Assembly (NCBI RefSeq): GCF_000264905.1
Contig: NW_006763134.1
Coordinates: 877,712 to 941,711, forward strand
Source: Stereum hirsutum FP-91666 SS1
Lineage: Eukaryota > Basidiomycota > Agaricomycetes > Russulales > Stereaceae
Direction of reading: 5' to 3'
Length of the DNA: 64,000 nt
In this document: positions 35,670-47,300 of the stretch, in pieces
Layout of the letters: every line of letters begins with the position of its first letter
How positions within the stretch are numbered: position 1 is the first letter of the stretch
The notes under the pieces: generated by a model
What the model saw: only the letters and a program-made list of their open reading frames with translations
What the model was told of the DNA's origin: nothing
The model's database searches: none
Made by a program: the position numbers and the translations under genes

Positions 35670-36052
35670 TTGTTGACCACATATGCTTTACTTGATGCCA
35701 TGGGCGTTCCATTGTTCGCTGGCACAGGAAATCTCTGCGGTTTGCTTTATTTATCTGTTCGGGCAAGATGGGCATATCCACATCCAAACCTGCGTGTTCC
35801 CAGTTTCCATTTGGATAATGGGGATCGCTATGTCATGCTCTTACTCTGCAGTTCACGGCCACCGATTCCTGCCGGGTGGACGCGTCAGTTCATTTCTTCC
35901 GTTGTGCGTACGCCGATCCACCCTAGTTCCAGCACAGCGGCTATTTGGAGCTACTGTCCGATTGAACGTTCAACTATAATATCACGGCGAAGTTGAGGTC
36001 TTCGTCGCACTCTTGTATTGCACTCTGTCCTTTCATACAGTCGCCTCTCACA
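35670..36052. other. intergenic region, promoter of aldo-keto reductase 1
   Basis: A 19-bp word at 35908-35926 (GTACGCCGATCCACCCTAG) recurs at 37834-37852 upstream of the second reductase, so the two promoters are homologous. A TATAATA lies at 35975. Confidence 0.6.
35975..35981 (+). promoter_or_regulatory. TATA-like element of aldo-keto reductase 1
   Basis: TATAATA lies 78 bp upstream of the ATG at 36053. The position is comparable to the TATAAAA of the second reductase. Confidence 0.45.
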
Positions 36053-37429
36053 ATGACTTCTCCAAAGTATCCCACTCGTCAGCTCGGGGCTAATGGTCCA
36101 TACGTCAGCGCTATTGGTCTTGGCGCCATGGGTATGTGCATGTTTTATCTAGGGCCACGGTGTGTTGTACTGATACTATATTCGACTGTGGCTTTCCAGG
36201 AATTGGGGCATACTATGGCGAGACCGACTATGATGAAACGTTCAAGATGCTTACATACGCCTGCGACAATGGCGTCACTTTCTGGGATACTGCAGATATC
36301 TATGGCTCGAGTATGCACACTTCTATTTCCAGTCGCGATAGCGCCTCAGAAGCTGAAAGGAGTATGATGTTTATCTTTCCAGGTGAAGAGACCCTGGGAA
36401 AATGGTTTGCATCCACTGGGCGTCGCTCAGAAATATTCCTCGCCTCAAAGTTCGGCGCTTCAGGTATGCGAGATGAGTCTGAGCGTCCGGAGGCTCCCAA
36501 CGAAAACGGCATCCCGCCTCCTAATTCCAAACCCTCCTACATCCTTCGTCAACTCCAACGTTCTCTCAGTCTCCTCCAGACAGATCATATCGACCTTTAC
36601 TACCAACACCGTCCCGATCCCCATGTCCCGGTCGAAGTGGTCCTTGAGACCTTGCGTCCGGCCTTTGAGGATGGGAGGATCAGGTGGTTTGGGATAAGCG
36701 AATGTAGTGTGGATGTTGTGAGACGGGCGAAGGCGGTGAAGGGACTTGGAGAGAAGTTTATTTGTGTGCAGATGGAGTATGGACCGTTCGAGCTTGTGCA
36801 TGAGAGGAGCGGCCTGCTTGCAGAGGTTGAAAAGCTGGGCGTGGGTGTGGTCGCGTATAGCCCTCTTGGCCGTGGGCTCATCACTGGGAAGTCGGTACAC
36901 CTTTCTTTCTGCTATTCCACTCCCATGGCTCTGACTTCGATACCCATATCCTCTCCTTACAATTAGGTTCCGCTCTCGCGCCGATTTCGAAAAAGGGGAC
37001 CTCCGACTTCTCCTCCCCCGTTTCGATGAAGCGAACTTCCCAGCCAACGTCAGGCTTGCCGACCAAATGAAGAACTTGGCCACAAAGTACAACGCTACAT
37101 CTGCCCAGCTGGCCCTTGCATGGATTCTTGCGGAACATCCTGGTTGTGCGTTCTTTTGCTCTACTCGCTCGTCATGCCTTTCACCGTTACCGAATTAAAT
37201 CCTGGCTGACTCTTTACGTACTGCAGACATACCCATTCCTGGCAGCCGCACCATTGAGCGTCTACGCGAGAACATGGAGAGCGCAAACCTTGCGACGAAG
37301 TTGTCTCCTGAGGATATTCGAGAGATCAGGGACTGGGTGGACAAGGCCGATGTGCAGGGCAGCAGATACCCCTCCTTTTTCCAGAGGTCCAACGAATGTG
37401 GCAAGCTAGAAGACTGGAGGGGTGAGTGA
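36053..37429 (+). CDS. aldo-keto reductase, tandem copy 1
   Basis: Five exons: 36053-36131, 36200-36310, 36383-36890, 36967-37142, 37227-37429, in phase, 358 aa. It is an NADPH-dependent (beta/alpha)8 oxidoreductase of the YakC-like (AKR13-type) kind. The catalytic tetrad is visible: Asp and Tyr in FWDTADIYG, Lys in LASKFG, His in LYYQHRPD. The start RQLGANGPYVSAIGLGAMG, the segment VQMEYGPFELVHER, and VVAYSPLGRGLITGKFRSR are typical. The cofactor end is DIPIPGSRTIERLREN. The C-terminus is KLEDWRGE. The second copy has the same intron positions and phases. Substrate unknown. A role in the distant terpenoid cluster is not supported by position. Confidence 0.92.
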
Positions 37430-37697
37430 TTTGTGGAGACGGCAGACCGAATTCCAATGCTGCTGGTGTGCTTTGTATCTCGTGGCCAGGTGTCCAAACT
37501 TTCCTACCGATAAAACGAATGCCTTTGTGGCCAGTTAGGACGTCAAGTCGTCCTTCCGATGACCCTCGCCGATAAAGTCATATTCCTTGGTCGTGGTGGT
37601 AGAGTGACAGGAATGCTGAGGGGTGCATGGCGTCTTGTACTCTCATCTTCGCGACTACACTAGGACAAGGTCGACTCTCACATGCACTCCTCATCTC

Positions 37698-37800
37698 GTT
37701 TGAGGGAAAACCGCCAATCCCGCACGTCTGTCTCTGCCGTCTCTGCTGTGATTATCCGAACACGAAGACGCTGCCGACTATTCAAGCACACACGTATGCA
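37698..37800 (+). pseudogene. relic of DUS1 exon 4 upstream of aldo-keto reductase 2
   Basis: The stretch from TTTGAGGGA to about TTCAAGCACACAC aligns with DUS1 exon 4 (35240-35335). Its translation reads CCDYPNTKTLPTIQAHT against the DUS1 reading CRDHPNTATLETIQTHI. The flanking DUS1 exons are missing, so it cannot encode an enzyme. It is best explained as a leftover of the segmental duplication that produced the second reductase. Confidence 0.75.
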
Positions 37801-37926
37801 CGACAACTGCCGGGTCGACACATCATCTCATGTGTACGCCGATCCACCCTAGCTCCGAGTTCGGCATCCGCTCTCGCGACTGTGATCCAGGAGAGAAGGA
37901 AGGGCACAGTGTGGGTCACTTGGAGT

Positions 37927-37933
37927 TATAAAA
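37927..37933 (+). promoter_or_regulatory. TATA box of aldo-keto reductase 2
   Basis: TATAAAA lies about 69 bp upstream of the ATG at 37996. The conserved 19-bp word at 37834-37852 lies 75 bp further upstream. Confidence 0.6.
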
Positions 37934-37995
37934 GTATAGCGACAGTCAGATCATCTATCCTTCCTACGCAGTTCAGGCTTGAATCTTCTGGACTA

Positions 37996-39372
37996 ATGAC
38001 TTTCCCCACTCGCCAGCTTGGAGCCAATGGCCCATTCGTCAGTGCGATCGGTCTCGGTGCCATGGGCACGTAGCTATGTTCAATCAAGGTCATGCGCTAC
38101 ACTGACAGCGGGTCTCTCTTGGTTATGACGCTGCAGGTATTGGGGAGTGCTATGGCAAGACCGACTATGACGAGGCCTTCAAGATGCTCACGTATGCCTG
38201 TGACAACGGCGTTACATTCTGGGATACCGCAGACATCTACGGATCGAGTATGTGCACTTCTCCTCCAGAGGGTTATGCCACCCCAGTAGCTGAAAAACGT
38301 GTCACGTTTGTCTTCCTAGGTGAAGAGACTCTGGGAAAATGGTTCGCATCCACTGGCCGCCGCTCCGAAATATTTCTTGCTTCGAAATTTGGTGCTGCAG
38401 ACATGCGAGATGAATCGGAGCGTCCAGAGGCTCCCAACGAGAACGGCTTACCACCTCCTAATTCCAAACCCTCCTACATTCTTCGCCAACTCCAACGTTC
38501 TCTCAGTCTCCTCCAAACAGACCATATTGACCTTTACTACCAACACCGTCCCGATCCGCAAGTTCCCATTGAAGTGGTCCTTGAGGCCTTGCGCCCGGCC
38601 TTTGAGGATGGGAGGATCAGGTGGTTTGGGATGAGCGAGTGTAGCCTGGATGTCGTTAGGAGAGCTAAAGCCGTGGATGAATTGGGGAAGAAGGTGATTT
38701 GTGTGCAGATGGAGTACGGCCCTTTCGAGCTCGTGCATGAGAGGAGCGGCTTGCTCGCTGAGGTGGAAAAGTTGGCTGTGGGTGTGGTTGCATACAGCCC
38801 TCTGAACCGTGGTCTCATTACCGGGAAGTCAGTCGATCCGTCTTTTCTGCTCTTCTTTTTGTACTGTGGATCTGATTTCAGCGTCCGTCTTTGTGTCCTT
38901 TTGTTAGGTTCCGCTCCCGGGCAGACTTTGAAGAGGGAGATCACCGACTTCGCCTCCCTCGTTTCAGCGAGGCCAACTTCCCAGCAAACGTAAAGCTTGT
39001 CGACCACATGAAGTCAATGGCGGCAAAGTATAATGCCACGTCTGCTCAGCTGGCCCTCGCCTGGATCCTCGCGGAGCATCCTGGTTGTGCGTTCTTTTGC
39101 TCTGCATACTTGTCACATCTTTTGCTAAATTTCTTCTCGCTGGTCTCGCACATATATTGACTGCAGACATCCCGATCCCTGGAAGCCGTGCGATCGAGCG
39201 CCTACGCGAGAATATGCAGAGCGCGTATCTTGCGGCGAAGTTATCCCCCGAGGATATTCGAGAGATTAGGGAATGGGTGGATAAGGCTGATGTGCAGGGC
39301 GACAGATACCCTGTTATCTTCCAGAGGCCCAACGAATGCGGCAAGCTAGAAGACTGGAAAGGGGAGTACTAG
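37996..39372 (+). CDS. aldo-keto reductase, tandem copy 2
   Basis: Five exons: 37996-38065, 38137-38247, 38320-38827, 38908-39083, 39167-39372, in phase, 356 aa. Same fold and tetrad as copy 1 (FWDTADIYG, LASKFG, LYYQHRPD), with long stretches almost identical to it. Differences include GECYGKTDYDEAF for GAYYGETDYDETF and LNRGLITGK for LGRGLITGK. The C-terminus is KLEDWKGEY. The first intron starts GCACGT rather than GT. Phase, position and the copy-1 structure all require a GC-AG intron here, because the GT five bases downstream would shift the frame. If that intron is poorly spliced, expression may be lower than copy 1. Confidence 0.9.
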
Positions 39373-39557
39373 TACGTGTACACAAATTGTAATGCTCATA
39401 CAAGTGCTTAGTTCGCACTTTCCGGGGATGGACCTACCAGTAGTGAACGTAGACTGTCTAAAAGCGTAGAGATATATGATCTCCTTCTGCTACAACGATA
39501 AGTACTAGGTGACGCCAAAATATCCAAAGGTTGATAGACTCAAGGCCACTCTGTGAC

Positions 39558-40829
39558 TCAATCTATGGAAATTGCCCCTCTCAGTGCAGCATCCTGTCTC
39601 AGTACTGCACCGTTGATCATCTCGTTTTCGAAGATATGAGCTACAAATCTTCCAAACTCGGTCGGCTTCCCAGGACGCACCGGCCACTCACCACATTTGG
39701 TCGACTCCTTCACAAATGCATCATTGATTGGGGTGACTACGGTCATATTATGGTCCAGGTTAGCATTCCTGGACTACTTCCTTCTGAAGAAAACAATACG
39801 TACGAAAGACGCCTGGGGCTATGGCGTTCACACGAATCCCGTAGCGTGCTAGGTCTCGAGCCATCGGCAGAACCATCGAAGATATTGCACCTGCAGGACA
39901 CCCCATTAGCATAGAGCTACATGTCCGAGGTCGGAAAGGTCAAGCGAACATACCTTTCGTGGCACTGTACCCAACTGATCCACTCTGGCCGTCCGTACTC
40001 GTGTATGAAGACATAAGCACAATGGCGCCTGTCTCGCCTGGCGAGATCCAAATTATGCTATATCAATTTCAAAAGTCAAAAGGAACTGGAGGCAGACCAG
40101 CGTACCCTGCGTTGTGTTGTTCTGCTCTTGTGTGACGATTCTCTGTGATACTTGTTGTGCCACATTAAACGTCCCCAAGATATTTACATCCAAAAGTTTC
40201 TTGAGAGCGCCGATGTCCTGTACTCCGTATGGTGCTGAATATTCGGGAAGTGCGGCAGTCTGCAGGCAATACCGTCAATGCATTTCCGCTGCGAGTTGGG
40301 TTATCATATCAGGAGGAACGCACCAATCCTACACTCATGATGCCGGCGCATAGCACGGCTCCAGATAATCTAGGGAAAACTAGAGAGGCCTGATGAAGCG
40401 CTTCATCCACTGACACCTGAATGAATTGGTCAGCCATACGAGAGGCTTGGAAGGATGAACTAACTGAATCGGTGACGTCGACTTTGCCTGGAAAAACAAC
40501 TCGGTTCGGATATTCCGCCTGCAAGGCAGATCTGTCCACACGATGTTGAGCGGATGCATTTCATTATCGAATAATTACAGTTCTCACCCAGAAGCTTCGT
40601 TCAGATCTAGTATCTGGCGAAGATCATGAGATCGTGGCGCTTTGGCTTCTATGATTGTCTCGTCTTACCACTACATTTGCCCCTCCATCGAGCAGGACTT
40701 CTACAGCTCCTTTACCAAGACCACTTGCTCTGGATAGGTCAAGAATCAGCCGACCGAGATGTTACCAGCACGATAACAAGATGCTCACCCTCCCGACACG
40801 ACAAAAGTATTTCCTGAGATTTGGACCAT
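39558..40829 (-). CDS. short-chain dehydrogenase/reductase (HSD17B10-like)
   Basis: The first four exons are 40829-40789, 40729-40669, 40613-40588 and 40531 to about 40469. Four to five further exons end at 39558. Motifs follow the classical SDR order. The start is [19 protein letters not shown] (Rossmann TGxxxGxG-type loop), and the second strand is [11 protein letters not shown], with Asp in the NAD(H)-selecting position. [10 protein letters not shown] follows, then [13 protein letters not shown] (Asn of the tetrad) and [10 protein letters not shown] (catalytic Ser). The YxxxK is in VGYSATKG, then [10 protein letters not shown] and LTPI. The C-terminal segment [20 protein letters not shown] fits the 3-hydroxyacyl-CoA dehydrogenase type 2 branch. 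The small exons make computational prediction error-prone. Substrate inference is weak. Confidence 0.85.
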
Positions 40830-43045
40830 GATGTACCTGTAGAGCCTTCGTCGAGGTAGAGTCCAAGAGCGAAAACACTCCAGCAAACCTACGATCAACT
40901 TTATTGAAAGCCATGGAGGGCGCATGAAAGGATGTGCGGAGGTCATGTCGAAGACTTAGAGCTATGTTCGGTGGTCCTCAACGGCCGCAGAGCAGCGGGC
41001 GCCCACCCACTACTACTTAACACGCAGACTCTGCCAACGAGCTTGGATTTAGGTCCATTATTGGTGGTTGTAGGCCGTGATACGTACCCACTGGAGAGTT
41101 ATATGTGAACTCACCTAAGCCTCTCCATACACTTGTATGCAGCCCTATAGTGTTCGTTACAACTTCAACTTTCAAGAGCCATAGCAATTGATGACGTCAG
41201 AATTCACCGCCGATTGGGACACGAAAAGTCCGGCAATTTCCGCATCGGCGTTAAGAGTGGCGTTCGTTGCGTCCTGTTGCCCACAATCATCTTGTGAACA
41301 ACGCTATACTTCAAATCACCTTTCACGGCTCTTCTGAAAGCCTAGACTGACAGGCACCGCTACTTGGCAACAAATCTCATGGTATCTTCGGGCTCTCTGG
41401 GCAAGATGATTGCAATCGCTTTGTGTTTTCCTTAGTAGCCTCAGTAAAACTTGAATATTAATGTCCTCTGAAACACGGAATCTCTCTGCACCGCACACTG
41501 TTGTTCCTCGGGGTTTGCAAGCCCAAACGATGGCAGATAGGAGGGAATATATCCTAGTCAGAGCTTCTTCTTTTGATTGGATCCACCAGTACTCAGAACC
41601 TGCACTGTGTAGGGGCGGCGTTTTCCTATTCGTTGGACTTGTGCAGGTTTTTGTGCAAGGTCTTGTACATGATGGTCTCGCAAAGTACATATCGCAAAAA
41701 ATTGTTGCACTTTCCCGTGGAAAGTTGGCCAATTGACCCCTCAATCTGATGGGAGTATGTCGTGAGCCCACTGGCGGACGAGCCCTGCCCATGGCGCAGT
41801 AAGGAAGGATAAGGACGATTTGGATGTAATGCATGATCCGCCTCCTAAAGGAAGGCTTCTTCTTCATACCCTTATAGTGTACTATGATACATGCATAAAC
41901 GAATATGCTGTGTTCTATCTTCTGCTTATGCTTATGTGCTTATCTTACACCATGCTCACTGTACAGTGCTACATGAGTGGGTTCGATACTTGCTGTCAGA
42001 TCGAAAGTCCGGGTTTCTGTGTCAATCATACCGTCACAACCCCCTTGTTTGTTGACATACTACTACGGATATATGGAGCGCGAAGGATCCAATAAATATT
42101 TGCAAGATCTCACAAAGAGTAGCCTGTATTTGTTCGGTCTCATCTCGCCCCCGAACGCCACAAAAGCGGAAACACCTCCCCGATTTTCTGATGCGTTTTT
42201 CGGTGGGAAAACCTAATCGGCCCCGTAAACAGCGATGCGATTGGCACCGATGAGTGCAAACGAGAGTATTTGACGCTCACTTTACTCCATTTAGGTAGCC
42301 AAGACGAGCGCCTCCAGGCGGCCACTCTGTTATGCGCTGCCAGCGATCAGTAACATTAGCAGAACGCTAAGAATGGAAAGTACCAAGAGCGCATCGTGAT
42401 CATGGCTTGTGTCTGTAAATGCTTCAGACATTCAAGGACTCATTCCCGAATTGTTCCCTGAGTCGTTAAGCACTGTAGTAGGATAAACCCATATTTTCCC
42501 TTTCTGTTGTGTCAACACTGGTCGCCACTGCATACACCAAGAAAGGAGCCCAACCTACATACGGTAACGTAAGGTAAGGAAACTTCAGAGCGCGAAAAGG
42601 GGTGAAAAGCCGCAGCTGTTGCCCCTCTACTCGCCATCCCGGTCACGGATGGCGTCAGTGCTCATCTCCTTCCGGAAAGAAACCTACATGCCGTGACCAC
42701 AGAGCCCTGCATGAATCGAGTGGAACAATCGTTGATCATATAGAATTGCCTAGGATGTACTAGTAGTATGTGATGTGGTTCTCAATTGTAAGTGTGTCAA
42801 GACAAAGTCCGAGGAGAAGCGTGATGGAAAGGAAGAGCAACATTCATAATGCACATAACGTGGCCATCAAGACCCGAGTATTGGAATGAAGCATATTAGT
42901 GAAGCGTGCGATAATGAGCATCCCCCAACGTCGATACTCAGGGATGTTGGTAATTACATGGGCAGGGTGCAGACTTTCTAATGCAAACATGGACATATTA
43001 TCCAAATACAACCAAAAAAGGGGGAGAAAAAGAATGGAGACAACC
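40830..43045. other. 2.2-kb region without a recognisable gene
   Basis: It holds a 183-codon minus frame (41867-41316) that overlaps a + frame. I see no motif in it and do not support it as a gene. Otherwise there is nothing recognisable. Confidence 0.45.
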
Positions 43046-44379
43046 TCACTGAACGCGCTCGTTTCGATGCCCTGCATCCATCATATGCCTCTCTAGGGTC
43101 GTCTGCGACGAGAAAAACCGACCACACTGCCTGCACGTCCACTCGCACTCCTGTCCATGCTTCCCAACCTCATGCCTCAACCTATCGTGCTTGCGCGAGA
43201 AGCACTCGCCACATCCCGCAACGCCACAAACAAATGATTTCCGCTGCTGCTTAGCGCGAGTATGAGTCTCCATGTGAACCTTGCGGGTATACTTTCGCGT
43301 AAACCGTAGCGTACATCCTGGTTCGAGACAAGGGAATGGACGAGAAGTGGAGCCCGGGACGCCTGAACCCTGTGTCTGTTCTTCGGTGAGAGTTGACGCG
43401 GGTGATGCTGGTAGTGGGCTGTCGTCGACGTCAGAGTGAGAGTGATTGATGTTTTCCTGATCAGGAGAGGGTTCGGGAATTGTAGGAAGAGTCGCCATGG
43501 TGTCTGGGGTGGATTGACACGACGTTGATGTAGATGGAATTGGCGAGGAGGTCTCAGTAAGGGGTGGCGTTGGGAAAAGTGCATCCATGATCGCTTGGCC
43601 ATCATCGACATGTGGCGAAATGATTGATGACATGTCCTTTCCTGTAATATCTGCTACAAATCATCTAAGCTAAATCGCGCGCTACAGATGCATGCGAAAC
43701 TCACCATCATATGGGGGCATCCGCTCTGCAAATAATAAATTGTTAGGATGAAAATGGTAGTCAAGATACTCGGAATCGTCACTCACGAGTCATGTCGAAC
43801 TGTGATGGCCATAGCATATTCGACTGTGATGACGCAAGTTCGCAGAACAGAGTATCCGTCATGTCGATGTCCGCAATGTTTTGGTCGAACCACTGGTTCC
43901 CCGACAGAGCGCCCAGGTTTGATTGAGAGAAGTTCGAGAGATCGGTAGCTTGCCCATATCCAGAGCCAAATGAGAAAGTCGATGGATCGAAAGGCATCGT
44001 TCCGGGAGCAACATCTGACTGTGGCATTGGAAGTTGTTGTGCAGGTTCTAACAGGTATAACTTGCATTAGCGGGCGAGCAAACTTGAAAAACGTAAGTTT
44101 GGACTCACCTGGGTCCGTAGTTGAAGGGGTTAGTACAGACGAAGTCGAGCTGAAAGGCACGTCATCTTCGGCCCATATATCAAGGCAAAGAGTGCCTGTA
44201 GCATCGGCGGTTCCGTTGAAGTGTAGTTTCAGGTTGCTTTGGAGTCGTCCCGAAGAAGACGAGGATGAAGCAACTGATGGTAGGATAGGTTGCATGTTGA
44301 GTGTTAAACGTCCGTCCGTCCCGAGCCGGACCGACATGCGCAGGCGAACCATCTCTTCGATTGGGAGAGTCAATGACAT
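43046..44379 (-). CDS. C2H2 zinc-finger protein (putative transcription factor)
   Basis: Four exons: 44379-44109, 44047-43787, 43725-43705 (21 nt), 43650-43046, in phase, 385 aa. Three C2H2 fingers lie near the C-terminus. Finger 1 is FPCLEPGCTLRF...HMETH (CX4C). Finger 2 is FVCGVAGCGECF...HEVGKH. Finger 3 is WTCRQCGRFF...H....GH (CX2C). The linkers are not the canonical TGEKP. The N-terminal half is Ser/Thr/Pro-rich and acidic, with a Phe/Asn/Gln-rich segment (about 43790-44000), plausible as an activation region. Gene-poor DNA lies on both sides. Target genes are unknown. Confidence 0.88.
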
Positions 44380-47300
44380 GTTAAGACGATGGTAGGAAGT
44401 GAGAGTAAGGAAGAGGAAACGCAACTCCAGAGCAGACGCGCGGACGTGAGAAGTGGAAGGTGATGAAGTGATTGACACGATCTATAAGTAGTACTTGGCT
44501 GCTTAGTGAGCACTTCAGAACGGCGTATCAGGAATGTCAAGCGCGAGCACCGATCTCTCGACCGACAAGAAGGAGCGCTGGCCAAGGTAAAGATATATGA
44601 TAGGTACGCGAGGTGAGGGGAGAACAAGTGGTCGTAGTCGTGTACAACTGCATAAGGAAGGCCGCAGTGTGGCGAGGAGGCCAGCATCAAGGCACAGCCG
44701 CCGTTTGAACTCGGTTCATCCCCAAGTCCATGCGCAAAAAGTCCCTTATTTCGTTCCGATTGTGCTTTCACACGCAGGCTTCTTATTCCCTCACGCCGAA
44801 GTACCTCCCATCACTGTGACTTCTACGTAAAGTAAGGCCGATGTAGGAACGATAGTACGGATTCCTGGAGAAAAGTGGCCCATACATGATAGTCGGACAT
44901 AATCAGTACAACAACAGGACAATATATACTTAGTACTCGAGACAAGGGACATATACAGGAGGATGTTACTAGAGTAACTTGGAGAAACCGTCATCTCCTC
45001 ATATGGTTGTCATACGAAATTTAGCCGCTTCAAGATGACCATGTCTTGTGCTCCACAGGCGGACCTTGCATTCTCGGTTTCGAGTCCATGGTCGAGTCCA
45101 ACTGGGCACGTTCATTGTACACTACGATATTTCGAGGTACTGTTTGTTATAAGCTCCTCCGGGTCAACTCTTGCGAAGGGATATCGCGACTGAGATCTCC
45201 AATATCTCATCGACGTGTGGAATCGAACAACCTGAGCAGCATATCACAGATCCAGGTCGTCGGTGCGTATGTCCAGCGACCTATTGGGTCGAAGTCAGGA
45301 CTGTCAGCGGCAAGCCTTCCATTGGAGGGCACTTGATGGCGCAACCAGACCGAGGGAAATCGTGTCTGAAGCGATCGCCGTGTGTACCTTCAGCCTTCAA
45401 CGCTGTGCCCAAGAGACACTCGCGATCGTATTCGTAAGGCGGGATGTTCTGCTCGCACGCCTTCTACATTGATCATTGCTTTGATCCTATCAATGGCGAG
45501 CGGAGGCTGTCTCTCACTTGAATGTACACTGCTGAAATGGTGTTCGTGCAAAACCGTAGACATTGCAGCATTCTCTTCGTGGTGGAGCAAAATAATTGAA
45601 CAACTCGGCTTTTTGAGTGTCTAAGCTGACCTATATGCACGGTTTTTGCATGAGTTCTATCTGAAGCTGCATGAGATGGTCGAAAAGCCAAGGTACTGTG
45701 ATCACCCGGGTGTTAGCCAAGGAATCTACCTGCGGGCCGTACAGCGGTATGAAAGAGTGATTGCCCGGATCCGAGGCAACAGTACGCGCATGTTGCATCC
45801 TAAATCGGCATTTTCTTGCACCGTTGGATATGAGGGCGACAAACGTGTTATCACGGCCTGATTGACTCGTCTAAAACATGCCGAACTGTGATTTGGCCAG
45901 CTCTTTTGATTAATCCGTTAAGAAACCATCGTTGGCTTAACATTTTGACCCAGTGCCACCCCTACTACCATTCCGTGAGATGGTCCTGGCATGTAATACC
46001 AAATATCTCGCACCGGTCGCGTCTCGCCGACAAGAATGCTCAGGCTAACCACCGCCATATGAGAACGACCCTCGTACAACGGAGGCCGGCAGCAGTGAGT
46101 GCATGGTCAATGATGGAAGGCAGAAACGGGGCACCCACAACCATCAAGACCTGCGCAAGTAAAGAGAGATACCCGCGGCATCGATGGAAAATACAAGTCA
46201 AAAGGAGAAATCCGTCCCAAAGGCCGTTATCCATCTTCTGCGAGATATACGACTACAGACTTGTGCAGCGCTACGAGCCTCGGAAGTTTCAACAGCAACA
46301 AGCCATAGGTGGTACAAGATTCCCCACAACATTTGGTCGATTCGACGAAATGTTGCGCACTCTGCGCGTGCCAGACAAAAATGTATCCACAATGCGTCAA
46401 GTCGTACAATTAAGATGCAGCGCTAAGCAAAGAAGCCCTAAATAGGACCCGCAGATGCTATAAACTGAACACCGTTCGTTCCCTGCGCCGATCAGTTCGA
46501 TGTGACGGCGTAGCGCTGTCGGGTAGACAAGAATAGACAATGGCCCATCATCTATACTCAAAACATCAGCATTTCAAAACGAGACGGATGACACTTTGAA
46601 TAGCCCCCAGTATCTCCAACCACATATGAGTTCATAAAAGAAGGTGCGAGGAGATAATCGTCACCATTCACTTGTGGCACGTCGTTCCTACCGAACTCCG
46701 ACCATGATCAAGCCTTCAAGAGCTATGAAATTGGCTTTACTGGACCAGCAGTGTGAGTGCAAAAACAAAAGACGGTTCAATTGCAGAGCCGTGAGCTGGC
46801 GCAAACGCTCAGGATGTCCTGCGATGACAGCAGAGCTACATCACGGTCGATATGAGTAACGTTAGAGTGAGTTCGGGCGGTGTCGCCATCGAGAAACGAC
46901 GCTGTTTTAAGTCGGACGGTGCATACCGCCGATGAGAGCGCAGCACATTTGTGATAGGCGATAATGAATGTATTTCGGCTCACGAAGTATGGGCGTATCT
47001 GGTCTTCCGGAGGGCGATACGACTTCAGAGTCGAGGACAGAAAGGTGTTGAATTGAATATTGTTTTCTCGGAAACTTGGCAAATCTCCGACTCGGATATT
47101 CCCGAGTTTGGCGTGATCTGCGCCACAATGGCGCAGGTTCAGAACCAGTATCATGGCTCCGAATGACAGACTAAGTATCCAACACTTGGATCCTATTCAG
47201 GCTATATTCGAGTCAACATATCCCTGTGGGTGTCCGGGTGGGGGAGAAAATAAAACCCTGATAAGTACGCGATAGAAGTCAGCCGCCAGCTTTCACCAAC

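Noticed and set aside
41316..41867. 183-codon minus ORF in the gene-poor region
   Set aside because: No recognisable domain, overlapped by a + strand ORF, with an odd Cys/Arg-rich composition.
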